DNA from: Gammaproteobacteria bacterium
Lineage (GTDB): Bacteria > Pseudomonadota > Gammaproteobacteria > Steroidobacterales > Steroidobacteraceae
NCBI GenBank assembly: GCA_016707425.1
Contig: JADJHU010000018.1
Coordinates: 41,678-105,677, forward strand
Reading direction: 5' to 3'
Length of the DNA stretch: 64,000 nt
How positions within the stretch are numbered: the first letter of the stretch is position 1; the number at the start of each line of letters is the position of its first letter. The notes under the pieces were generated by a model. The model saw only the letters and a list, made by a program, of their open reading frames with translations, had not been told where the DNA came from and searched no databases. Shown here piece after piece: positions 35,377-44,026 of the stretch. Position numbers and translations under genes: made by a program.

Positions 35377-38288
35377 ATGGGCAAGGCAACGGAGACGGGT
35401 GAGCCGGCCACCCTTACGCGCCGCGAGGCCCTGCAGCTCTCGGGAGTGGCGGTCGGGGCGGGTGCGCTCGGCGCGGCGGGGGTTTCCGGCTGTGGACCGC
35501 GGGCGGGACAGGGGGCAGCGGGGACCTACAAGGGGGCGCTGCGGGATGAGCCGCTACCGGAGGGGAGGATTTTCTCAGTCGTTACCGGCGGCGCTGGACG
35601 TGGGACTACACGGCGCGCAGCACGCATTTCAACAACTGTGCCTACCAGGCGCACTGTGCCTTCGAGGTGTACGTGCGCGACGGGCGGGTCATCCGCGAGG
35701 AGCAGGCGGCCACCTACACGACGGCTCGCAAGGGGCTTCCGGATGCGAACCCCCGGGGCTGCCAGAAGGGCTGCGGGTACAGCGAACTCATGCAGGGGCC
35801 GGCGCGGCTGACGAAGCCGCTGAAGCGCCAGGGTGAGCGCGGCACGGGGCAGTGGCAGGAAGTGTCCTGGGAGCAGGCGATCGGGGAGATCGCCGACAAG
35901 GTCGTCGAGGTGCTCGCCCGGGAGGGCTCGAACTCCCTCGTGATGGATCTGGGAACCAGCGCGGCGATCGGCGTCGCAGCTCTTGGGGCCGGTATGCAAT
36001 TTGCCGATGCCACGGATTGTGTACTGCTGGATATCAATACCGAGATCGGCGACGACATGCAAGGCGCCGTCGATACATACGGCGCGATCTTCGCTGCGCG
36101 CTCACTTGACGAGTACTTCCACTCGGACCTGGTGCTCTGCTGGAGCGGGAATCCGGCGTACGCAGATTCCGAACTTTTCACTTCCTGACGGAGGCTCGCT
36201 ACCGGGGCACGCGTTTCGTCGTGATCTCGCCGGACTACAACGCCACGGCGATGCACGCGGATTACTGGTGCCGGTGCGCCCAGGACAGACGCGGCGCTGG
36301 CGCTGGCGATTGCCCGCGAGCTCATCGAGGGCAAGCGCCACGACAGCGGCGCTGCTGCGCTGAGCAGACGGACCTGCCGGTGCTGGTGCGCAGGGACACG
36401 GGGCGCTTCCTGCGTGAGCGATCTGAAGAAGGGCGGTTCGAGCGAGCAGCTCTACTGCTGGGACGAGCGCCGCCGGCGCCTGCAGGCGATCTCCACGGAG
36501 ACGCTGGCGCTCGGGGATCTGCGGCCTGCACTCGAGGGGCGCTTCGAGGTCGAGACGCTCTCTGGCACCGTGAGCGTGGAACCGGCCTTCGAGCGGCTCA
36601 AGGCGCATGTGGCGCCCTATACGCCGGAGGCGGCGAGCGTCCTGTGCGGCACGCCAGCGCCGGTCATCCGCGAGCTTGCGCGCATGCTGGGCGAGGCACG
36701 CGCTGCGTGCAATGTCGAGAGTTATGCTTTGGGGAAGTACCATCATGGCGGTGCCATGATGCGCTCGCAGATCCTAGTGTTCGTGCTCGCCGGACACCTC
36801 GGGCGCAAGGGGGCGGGCTGGTCGTCCGCAGTGTCCGACGTGGCGCCGGATGCGCTGGGGGACTCTTTTGGCAAGCGACGCAGCCGCAAAGCAACAGCCA
36901 GGCTCAATCGACGTCAGTGGTACGAACTGTTGCGGGACAACTTCGAGAAGGTGCCCGTAGCCCGAAACGTGGCGCGTGGTCTGGCGGAAGGTTGGGTGGA
37001 TGCCAAGGTCACCGCCAATGCCACATTGTTCTGGAATGTCCACGGCGGCGTATCAACGGTCAGCAACCAGCCCTGGGATACAGCGCTGCCCCGGGCACCG
37101 GATGAGTACCTGAGCGAAGCTCTGAGCAGGGGATGGCAGGGGCTCGAGCCTCCGAGGGAGCACACGCCGAGGGTCTTCTTCCAGGTGGGCGGAAACGTGC
37201 TGCGCCGGGTGCGCGCCTCCCACAAGCTGCGCGAGGTCCTGTGGCCCAAGCTCGAACTCGTCGTCGTGACGGATATGCGCATGAGCACGACTGCGCGCGA
37301 GGCGGACTACTTTCTTCCGCTCGCCGGCTTCTACGAGAAGCCGAATGTCGGGTTCTATTCCGGATCCATGCTGAACGCCTATGCGGCGACGCAGGTGGTT
37401 CCGGCGCTGGGTGACTCGAAGGACGAATGGGAAATCTACTGGCTGCTTGCGAGCGAGATCGAGAAGCGCGCCCGCGCCCGGGGTCTCACGACTTTCCAGG
37501 ATCGGCACGGCGAGCCGCGGCGCTTCGGGGACTTCCTCGGCACCTACACGCTGGGTGGTAAGCTCGGCCGCAAGGACGTGGAGAAGCTCTGCAAGCGCTT
37601 CATCGAGGACTCGACAAATCTCGGCGGGGTGAGCTGGGAGGAGATCAGCCAGCGCTCCTATGCGCCCGTGACGAGCCTCGGCAAAGGGATCAATGACTCA
37701 GCAACAGACTGGACGGGCGACGCGACCGTGACGCCCTACCTCTGGCACACGCGCGACAAACAGCCCTGGCCCACGCTCAGCGCCCGCGTGCAGTTCTACA
37801 TCGATCATCCCTGGTATCTCGAGCTCGGAGAAGAGCTCCCGGCCTTCAAGGAGCCGCCAAAGGCCGGCGGCGACTATCCGCTGATGTTGAACAGCGGGCA
37901 CGCACGCTGGAGCATTCACTCTCTCCACCAGACTGATCCATTGATGCTGCGCCTGCAGCGCGGCGAGCCCTGTCTCTACATGTCGGTCGAGGATGCCCGA
38001 TCGCGCGGGATCGCGGACTGGGATCGCGTCGAGGTGTTCAATGACGTCGGGCGCTTCCGCGTGCGCGTGAAGATCTCGCCTGCGATGCGTCCGGGCATGC
38101 TGATGCTCTATCACGCCTGGGAGGATTATCAGCATGAGGGAGGGGTCGGCCACAGAGTGGTGATGGCCAGCCCGGTCAACCCCGTGGAGCTGGCCGGCGG
38201 GCAGCCATATATGTCGGCGACGGCTGCGATGCACCAGCCCGGAATGAGTGACCGCGACACGCGTGTCGAGGTGCAGCGACTTTCATGA
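35377..38288 (+). pseudogene. Type II DMSO-reductase-family molybdopterin alpha subunit, frameshifted
   Basis: About 970 residues after repair. A Tat signal is present (TRREALQLSGVAVGAGALGA). The cluster-binding start HFNNCAYQAHCAFEVYVRDG, REEQ, RGCQKG and LTKPLKRQGERGTGQW are typical of ethylbenzene-, dimethylsulfide- and steroid-C25-dehydrogenase-type enzymes. A 625-residue C-terminal part (36414-38288) is intact, with MLNSGHARWSIHSL in the cofactor-binding end. Breaks lie near 35580, 36180 and 36290-36410. These enzymes hydroxylate hydrocarbons or side chains with water. No gamma (haem) or delta (chaperone) gene follows. Confidence 0.8.
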
Positions 38289-38298
38289 GCCCCCCTTC

Positions 38299-38320
38299 GG
38301 GGCCTGATCCACCAGGCCCC
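38299..38320 (+). terminator. GC hairpin after molybdoenzyme alpha gene
   Basis: GGGGCCTG, loop ATCCAC, CAGGCCCC: a perfect 8-bp stem 11 nt after the alpha stop. It lacks a T tail, so termination efficiency is uncertain. It separates the molybdoenzyme genes from the AraC-led operon. Confidence 0.55.
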
Positions 38321-38412
38321 GCACTGTTCCCGTCCGGGCCGTGACGCCGGGGTTGACCTGAGAACAGGCATTCTCTGACGATTATGCCTGTGCAGTCAGC
38401 GTCAGCTACGCA

Positions 38413-39462
38413 ATGCATGGAGTCCGGCACGTGATCTCCACGGCAATTCCATTGACCTATGTGCTTCCGATTCTGAGGGAACTCGAGCGCCATGGGCGTT
38501 CCCGGAGCGCCGTATTGCGGGAGGCAGGGCTCCAGGGCGTGCGGGGCAGCGTGGCAGCGTTGCCCGTGCGGCAATTTACCCACCTCTACGGGTGCGCCAT
38601 CCGCCTCCTCGAGAGTGAGACCAGTCGGCGCATCGATCATAGCATTCAGAGTAAGGAGATCACGGACCTGCTGTGCCACTGTGTAGTCAGCTGCCAGAAG
38701 CTGGGTGATGTCATCGAGCGTGCGGCGGCTTTCAATCGCGTGCTCGGTCCGATGGGCGGCTCCCTCGAGCTGGTGTGCAGGGATCGCATCGCCGATCTGA
38801 TCGTCGACTCGCATCGGGCTTCCCATGATACCGGGGCGTTTCTCGTGGACCTCGCCAGCATGCTCTTCTATCACCAGCTGTTCTCCCTGCTCATCGGCGA
38901 GCGGATTCAGCTACTCGGTGCTGTGGTCATGTATTCCCCGCCCACCCGTCCCATGCCGATCACGGAACTGCTGGGCGTGCCGATTGGCTACGGTGCGTCC
39001 GAGAACCGGCTCACCCTGCGGGCGGACTACCTGGCGCGACCCGTAGTGAGGTCGGGCGCCGAACTGGCCCAGAGCCAGGATTACTTCCCATTCCCCTTCG
39101 ACGTCTGGATCGGCGAACAGGCGCGTGGAGCGCTTCATGATCGGCTGCGGATCCTGTTGATGAGTATCCTGCAGCATGGAGAGATGCTGCCAGACAGGGC
39201 GAAAGCCGCGCAGCTGCTTGGCTGCCGTGCGACCACTCTACATCGACGGCTGATCGACTCGGGTACCAGCTATGCAAGAATACGCACGGCGTGTCGGCGT
39301 GAGTGGGCGGAGCATCAGCTGATCTTCACGCGCACGCCGCTCAGGGAGATCGCCAGCGAACTGGGATTCAGCGACGATCGATCGTTCCGACGCGCATTCC
39401 ACAAATGGGTGGGTTGCGGTCCCGGTGAATTCAGGCGTAGTCGTGGAATACGCGGTATTTAG
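38413..39462 (+). CDS. AraC family transcriptional regulator (OruR/ArgR-like N-domain)
   Basis: A 349-residue regulator. The N-terminal ~220 residues fit the Arabinose_bd-type ligand domain of the AraC/OruR group (TYVLPILRELERHGRSRSAV, LPVRQFTHLYGCAIRLLESE). The C-terminal HTH_18 domain has LLGCRATTLHRRLIDSGTSY and LREIASELGFSDDRSFRRAF, with the usual final P/G-FRRSRG. It is immediately followed by an SDR (5-nt gap), DUF35 and thiolase genes and probably activates them. An inverted repeat CAGGCAT-12-ATGCCTG (38365-38390) just upstream is a candidate site. Confidence 0.88.
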   Translation: MHGVRHVISTAIPLTYVLPILRELERHGRSRSAVLREAGLQGVRGSVAALPVRQFTHLYGCAIRLLESETSRRIDHSIQSKEITDLLCHCVVSCQKLGDVIERAAAFNRVLGPMGGSLELVCRDRIADLIVDSHRASHDTGAFLVDLASMLFYHQLFSLLIGERIQLLGAVVMYSPPTRPMPITELLGVPIGYGASENRLTLRADYLARPVVRSGAELAQSQDYFPFPFDVWIGEQARGALHDRLRILLMSILQHGEMLPDRAKAAQLLGCRATTLHRRLIDSGTSYARIRTACRREWAEHQLIFTRTPLREIASELGFSDDRSFRRAFHKWVGCGPGEFRRSRGIRGI

Positions 39463-39467
39463 TTGAT

Positions 39468-40241
39468 ATGGAAGAAATAATATTCCCGTCCGGCGCGGCA
39501 CTCGTCATCGGCGGCAGCGGCGGCATCGGCCGTGCCGTGTGCCACGAGCTTGCGCGGGCGGGCAGCGACGTCGCGCTGACCTATCGGGGACGCCAGGCGG
39601 TCGCAGACGAGATCGTCGCGGAGCTGCGGTCGCTCGGTCGCCGGGCGACGGCGCACCAGCTCACGATCGGCGATGCGGAAGCCGTCGAGGCCCGTGTGGC
39701 CGAGGCCGCGCGCGAACATGGGCGGCTGCACACCGTAGTCGTCGGGGCCGGCACGCTCCCGAAGCAGGTGCCACTCTCCAAGGTGGAGCGCGAACAGTGG
39801 CGCACCATCGTCGACCAGGATCTCAACGGCTTCTTCAACGTCGTGCAGGCGACACTGCCGCGGCTGAAGCAATGGGGCGGCGGATCCTACGTGCACATCG
39901 GCTCAGCGGGGCACCTGCGCTGGCCAGACCGCGACGGACTGTCGGTCGTGCCGAAGGCAGCCATCGAGGCGCTGGTGACCGGCATTGCGCGCGAGGAGGG
40001 CCGCTTCAACATTCGGGCGAACTCCGTGCTGGTCGGTGTCGTGGAAGCCGGCCAGTTCCTCGAGCTCACGCGGCAGGGGGCCTTCGATCAGCGCTGGGTC
40101 GAGGCGGCACACCGGAATCTCGCCATCAAGCGCTGGGGAAAGCCGGAGGAAGTCGGCCATGCGGTCGTATTCCTCGCGTCGAACCGTGCCGCGTATATTA
40201 CGGGTCAGCGCATTGCGGTGGCCGGAGGCTATGGACTATGA
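39468..40241 (+). CDS. SDR-fold protein lacking the catalytic tyrosine
   Basis: A 257-residue SDR with an intact cofactor loop (VIGGSGGIGRA) and C-terminal YITGQRIAVAGGYGL. The catalytic region reads HIGSAGHLRWPDRDGLSVVPKAA: serine and lysine are in place, but the Y of YxxxK is a serine. NNAG is replaced by VGAG. It may bind cofactor without normal dehydrogenase chemistry, or use another residue. It follows the AraC gene by 5 nt and overlaps the DUF35 gene by 4 nt. Confidence 0.85.
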   Translation: MEEIIFPSGAALVIGGSGGIGRAVCHELARAGSDVALTYRGRQAVADEIVAELRSLGRRATAHQLTIGDAEAVEARVAEAAREHGRLHTVVVGAGTLPKQVPLSKVEREQWRTIVDQDLNGFFNVVQATLPRLKQWGGGSYVHIGSAGHLRWPDRDGLSVVPKAAIEALVTGIAREEGRFNIRANSVLVGVVEAGQFLELTRQGAFDQRWVEAAHRNLAIKRWGKPEEVGHAVVFLASNRAAYITGQRIAVAGGYGL

Positions 40242-40684
40242 CTGAAGCGAAGCGCGTGCCGGCCATCGAGGGCTGGTACACCATGGATCAGGCGCAGCCG
40301 CATCTGCTCGGCTCGCGCTGCACGAGCTGCGGGACGTACTTCTTCCCGAAGCAGAAACAGTTCTGCCGCAATCCGGCCTGCGAGGGCACGGCGTTCGACG
40401 ACGTGCCGCTCAGTCGCACGGGTCGCATCTGGTCCTACACGAATGCGAGCTACCAGCCGCCTGAGCCTTACGTGTCGCCCGATCCGTTCGTGCCGTTCGC
40501 GATCGCCGCGGTTGAACTCGAGAAGGAACGCATGATCGTGCTCGGACAGGTCGTCTCGGGCACGGGCGTCGAGAAGCTGCGCGTGGGCATGCCGATGGAA
40601 CTGGTCCTCGAGACGCTTCATAAAGAAGGCGAGACGGACAAGGTCATCTGGAAATGGAAGCCGCTCGCGGGAGCCCGGTCATGA
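40238..40684 (+). CDS. DUF35 Zn-ribbon / OB-fold acyl-CoA-binding protein
   Basis: A 148-residue protein. An N-terminal zinc ribbon (CTSCGTYFFPKQKQFCRNPAC) is followed by the OB fold (RTGRIWSYTNASYQPPEPYV, FAIAAVELEKERMIVLGQV). DUF35 proteins pair with SCP-x-type thiolases or with aldolases such as Ltp2 and ChsH2 in steroid side-chain cleavage, supplying acyl-CoA binding. Here it overlaps both neighbours by 4 nt and precedes such a thiolase, so a complex is likely. Confidence 0.88.
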   Translation: MTEAKRVPAIEGWYTMDQAQPHLLGSRCTSCGTYFFPKQKQFCRNPACEGTAFDDVPLSRTGRIWSYTNASYQPPEPYVSPDPFVPFAIAAVELEKERMIVLGQVVSGTGVEKLRVGMPMELVLETLHKEGETDKVIWKWKPLAGARS

Positions 40685-41862
40685 GCGGCGAAGTCGCGAT
40701 TCTCGGCGTCGGCATGCACCCCTGGGGCAAATGGGGGCGCAACTTCGTCGAATACGGCGTGCACGCCGCGCGCGCGGCGCTGGCCGACTCTGGCGTGCGC
40801 TGGCAGGACGTGCAGTTCATCTCGGGCGCCGCGACCATGCGCTGTGGGTATCCGGGATACGTCGCGGGGGCGACGTTTGCGCAGGCGCTCGGCTGGCAGG
40901 GCGCACAGGTGAATACCTCCTACGCCGCGTGCGCCTCGGGCTCCCAGGCGCTGGCGGCCGCGCGCTCCAAGATCCTCTCGGGCGAGTGCGAGGTCGCACT
41001 GGTCATCGGCTCCGATACCACGCCCAAGGGGTTCCTCGCGCCGGCCAAGGGCTACCGGCCCGACGATCCCGACTGGGTGCGCTTCTACATGGGCATCACC
41101 AACCCGACGTACTTCGCGCTCTATGCGCGCCGACGTATGGATCTCTATGGCGCCACGGAGCAGGACTTCGCGGCAATCAAGGTGAAGAGCGCCGAACACG
41201 GCAGCGCGAACCCGAACGCGCGCTACCGCAAGAAGTTCACCATGGAGGAAGTTCTTGGCTCGAACATGGTCGCTGACCCCCTGCGGCTCTTCGAGGTGTG
41301 TGCCACTTCCGACGGCGCGGCAGCGATCGTGATCTCGAGTCTGGAGTATGCGCGGAAGATCGGGCGCGCGAAGGCCGTGCGTGTCGCGGCGATTTCCACG
41401 GTGACCCCGCGCTTCGCGAGCAGCGAGGTCGAGATGCCGGACATCGCCACGGACTCCGCTGCCGTCGTCGAAGGCCATTCGTTCCGCGCATCGATCGCGC
41501 GCAAGGCCTACGAGGAGGCCGGCCTCGGGCCCGAGGACGTTTCGGCCGCGGAGGTCTACGATCTCGCGTCGCCCATGGAGCTCGACTGGTGCGAGTATCT
41601 CGGGCTCTGCAAGCCCGGCGAGGCCGAGGCGCTGCTGCGCAGCGGCGCCACCCGCATCGGCGGCCGTATCCCGGTGAATCCGAGCGGCGGGCTCGCCTGC
41701 TTCGGAGAGGCCGTCCCGGCGCAGGCCCTCGCGCAGGTGTGTGAGCTCACCTGGCAGCTGCGGGGCGAGGCCGGCCCGCGTCAGGTCCAGGGTGCGAAAG
41801 TCGGTATCACCGCGAACCAGGGCCTCTTCGGCCACGCCTCGTCGGTGATCGTCAAACGCTGA
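40681..41862 (+). CDS. SCP-x/lipid-transfer-type thiolase family protein
   Basis: A 393-residue thiolase-fold protein of the non-decarboxylating lipid-transfer group. The nucleophile region is NTSYAACASGSQALAAARSK with a cysteine in the thiolase position; later SPMELDWCEYLGLCKPGEAE, GRIPVNPSGGLACFGEAVPA and NQGLFGHASSVIVKR. The usual GGxxxxGHPxGATG is absent, as in SCP-x and Ltp aldolases. Coupled with DUF35, it probably cleaves a beta-keto- or beta-hydroxyacyl-CoA during side-chain or ring breakdown. Thiolase versus retro-aldolase cannot be settled by sequence alone. Confidence 0.86.
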   Translation: MSGEVAILGVGMHPWGKWGRNFVEYGVHAARAALADSGVRWQDVQFISGAATMRCGYPGYVAGATFAQALGWQGAQVNTSYAACASGSQALAAARSKILSGECEVALVIGSDTTPKGFLAPAKGYRPDDPDWVRFYMGITNPTYFALYARRRMDLYGATEQDFAAIKVKSAEHGSANPNARYRKKFTMEEVLGSNMVADPLRLFEVCATSDGAAAIVISSLEYARKIGRAKAVRVAAISTVTPRFASSEVEMPDIATDSAAVVEGHSFRASIARKAYEEAGLGPEDVSAAEVYDLASPMELDWCEYLGLCKPGEAEALLRSGATRIGGRIPVNPSGGLACFGEAVPAQALAQVCELTWQLRGEAGPRQVQGAKVGITANQGLFGHASSVIVKR

Positions 41863-41956
41863 AGGCGTGATTCCAGCGTGACTGCCGGGGCCGGCGGCAG
41901 AGCTCATCAGTTCGGACGATAGCAAAGCCCAGGCGTCCCGCTAAGCTATTCGTCCC

Positions 41957-42946
41957 ATGCGCGCCATCGCCATCGAGCGCTTCGGGGGACCCGAAGAGCT
42001 TCATCTGACCGAGCTGCCGCAGCCGAAAGCCGGGGCGGGCGAGGTCCTGATCCGCGTTGCCTATGCAGGCGTGAACCCGGCCGACTGGAAGATCCGCGAG
42101 GGCTGGCTGCAGCAGTTCTTGCAGTATCGATTCCCTTTCGTCCCCGGCTTCGACGCGGCCGGCATGGTCGCGGCGATCGGCGAGGGTGTGGAGGGCTTGC
42201 GTCCCGGTGATCGCGTGGTCACCGCCTCGAATCAGGGCAAGGGCGAGTGGGGGACTTACGCCGAGTATGTCGTGTCGGATGTCGATCGCGTGGTGCGCCT
42301 GCCGGTCACGGTCTCGCTGCAGGCTGCGGCATCCCTGCCGACGGCCGGGATCACCTCATGGGAAGCGCTTTTCGACGTGGGCCAGCTCCGCGCCGGGCAG
42401 CGCGTTCTCGTGAACGGCGGTGCCGGTGGCATGGGCAGCTGGTGCATCCAGCTCGCGAAGATGGCCCAGGCACAGGTGGCCGCGAGCTGCGGGCCCGCGA
42501 ACCTCGAATACGTGCAGGGACTCGGGGCGGATCTGGCAATCGACTATCGCTCGCAGGACGTGGTGGCGGTCGTGCAGACGTGGGCGCCCGAGGGAGTCGA
42601 TCTGATCGTCGATACGGTAGGGCAGGGTACGCTCCTGCAGGGCGTGGAACTGGTGAAACCCGGTGGCACGATCGCGCCCATCGGCACTCTCATCGCCACT
42701 GAACCCCAGCCCGACGCAGCCCGCGCGGCCGTGCGCGGCGTGCGTATCGTGCCCACGATGTCGAATTTCGAGCGCCAGGGCCGGCAGCTGCGCGCACTGG
42801 TCGATGCGCTTGCACGAGGACAGATCCGGGAGCCGGCGATCGAGGTGCTGCCGCTCGCCCGGGCGGCGGAGGCGCAGCGACGTGTGCAGGCGGGACACGT
42901 CCGGGGCAAGCTGCTCCTGGACGTGGCAGCCTCGGCGATGAGGTGA
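41957..42946 (+). CDS. Zinc-independent MDR / quinone oxidoreductase-like protein
   Basis: A 329-residue medium-chain dehydrogenase/reductase: GVNPADWKIREGW, PFVPGFDAAGMVAAIGEGVE, and the NADP(H) site VLVNGGAGGMGSWCIQLAKM. The GGAGGMG loop and lack of zinc-ligand cysteines place it with quinone or enoyl reductases. It begins 94 nt after the thiolase; a GC hairpin at 41882-41900 between them may end the previous transcript. The substrate is unknown. Confidence 0.88.
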   Translation: MRAIAIERFGGPEELHLTELPQPKAGAGEVLIRVAYAGVNPADWKIREGWLQQFLQYRFPFVPGFDAAGMVAAIGEGVEGLRPGDRVVTASNQGKGEWGTYAEYVVSDVDRVVRLPVTVSLQAAASLPTAGITSWEALFDVGQLRAGQRVLVNGGAGGMGSWCIQLAKMAQAQVAASCGPANLEYVQGLGADLAIDYRSQDVVAVVQTWAPEGVDLIVDTVGQGTLLQGVELVKPGGTIAPIGTLIATEPQPDAARAAVRGVRIVPTMSNFERQGRQLRALVDALARGQIREPAIEVLPLARAAEAQRRVQAGHVRGKLLLDVAASAMR

Positions 42947-42956
42947 GCGCACTCGC

Positions 42957-43322
42957 ATGATGGGCGGGGCGAACAGCGTGGCGACGATCTACGTCGTCGA
43001 CGACGTGACGGCGAAACCCGGCGCGGGCGAGGCCTTTCTCGACGCCTACATGAGCCGCTACGTGCCGGGTGCGCAGGCGCGCGGCCTCACGCTGCTGTAT
43101 CGGCTGGTCTCACCTCCGGTGTGGCTGCGGGAGCAGTCGAACCGGCTGCTGTTCGTGTGGACGGCCGCGGGCGCGGAAGGCGTCTGGGCGGCCAAGTTCG
43201 CCGGGCGGAGCGATCCCCGGCTCACGGCCTGGTGGGAGACGGAGGCCGCCGCGCTCATCGAGTCGCGCAGCCGGGCCGTGTTCTCCGATCCGGCGGAGCT
43301 CGCGAGGCTCGGTCGTGTATAG
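42957..43322 (+). CDS. Small unknown protein, possible ferredoxin-like dimeric alpha/beta barrel
   Basis: A 121-residue protein I cannot assign. VATIYVVDDVTAKPGAGEAF, LTLLYRLVSPPVWLREQSNR and LLFVWTAAGAEGVWAAKFAG suggest the beta-alpha-beta pattern of NIPSNAP/ABM/EthD-like proteins. It lies 10 nt after the MDR gene and overlaps the next unknown by 8 nt. Co-translation with a second protein of similar style suggests a pair acting together. Confidence 0.6.
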   Translation: MMGGANSVATIYVVDDVTAKPGAGEAFLDAYMSRYVPGAQARGLTLLYRLVSPPVWLREQSNRLLFVWTAAGAEGVWAAKFAGRSDPRLTAWWETEAAALIESRSRAVFSDPAELARLGRV

Positions 43323-44019
43323 CGTATTGAAGCTCATCGAGCTCGCCCCGGCGCTCGCAGCCGCCGAGCGTTCGGCGTTCCGCGCGGCGCTTCGGGCCGC
43401 GACCGTAGCGCTGCCGGCGCTGGAGGGTTTCCTGTTCGAGCCCACGTGTCCCGGAAGTTTCAATGCGGGCGATCTCATCTGGCGAACCTGCTTCACGGAC
43501 GCGGACGCGGCACGCCGCGCGCTCGACGGCGAACGATGGCGGCAGGAGGGCGAAGCGCTGCTCGGCAACGGAACGCAGGTGCGGCGCCTCGAACAGGTCG
43601 CCTGGACCGGCGGCGCGTGCGGCGGGTTCTCGCCGGCGCGCGGCGTCTATCGCGTCGCACTCTTCTGCGCCAACCGGGCGCCGCGCGCGGAGCGCCTGGA
43701 ATGCTTTGCGGCCGAGACCTGCGCGATGCCCCAGTACATCCGCTCGATCCGTCGCTGGCAGCTGGCGACGCCCCACGAGGCAACGGGAAGCCGCGTCTGG
43801 ACGCACGTGTGGGAGCAGGAGTACGAGACCCTGGCGGGCCTGACGGGCGCATACATGATGCATCCCTATCACTGGGCGCATGTCGATCGCTGGTTCGATC
43901 CGGAATGGCCGGAGTGGCTGGTCGACCCCGTGCTGTGCCATGCTTTCTGCGAAACGACTGCGCCGGTCATCTTCACGCGTCCCCGAGCGGGACCACCCGA
44001 TCATCAGGATGGAGAGTAA
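43315..44019 (+). CDS. Unknown protein, EthD/Dabb-like features
   Basis: A 234-residue protein, not recognised with certainty. GTG 43315 lies 7 nt after GAGG and inside the end of the previous gene. The sequence appears to hold two ferredoxin-like halves (RVALFCANRAPRAERLECFA; WEQEYETLAGLTGAYMMHPY) and a tryptophan-rich WAHVDRWFDPEWPEWLVDP near the end, reminiscent of EthD-type proteins. It lies 7 nt upstream of cysD, so it may be co-transcribed with the sulfate activation genes, though a functional link is not established. Confidence 0.6.
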   Translation: MYSVLKLIELAPALAAAERSAFRAALRAATVALPALEGFLFEPTCPGSFNAGDLIWRTCFTDADAARRALDGERWRQEGEALLGNGTQVRRLEQVAWTGGACGGFSPARGVYRVALFCANRAPRAERLECFAAETCAMPQYIRSIRRWQLATPHEATGSRVWTHVWEQEYETLAGLTGAYMMHPYHWAHVDRWFDPEWPEWLVDPVLCHAFCETTAPVIFTRPRAGPPDHQDGE

Positions 44020-44026
44020 CGCCCCC

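Noticed and set aside
36221..37105. Plus-strand frame of 294 codons inside the molybdoenzyme alpha gene
   Set aside because: Low-complexity shadow; the alpha frame continues in parallel with conserved cofactor motifs, though the first ~70 bases help bridge the frameshift.
40681..41862. Calling the thiolase-fold protein Ltp2 aldolase
   Set aside because: A thiolase-like cysteine is kept in ACASGS, so the aldolase-specific call is not justified; left at SCP-x/lipid-transfer level.
41882..41900. GC hairpin (CTGCCG/CGGCAG) after the thiolase gene as a terminator
   Set aside because: The stem is only 6 bp with no T tail; too weak to list as a feature.
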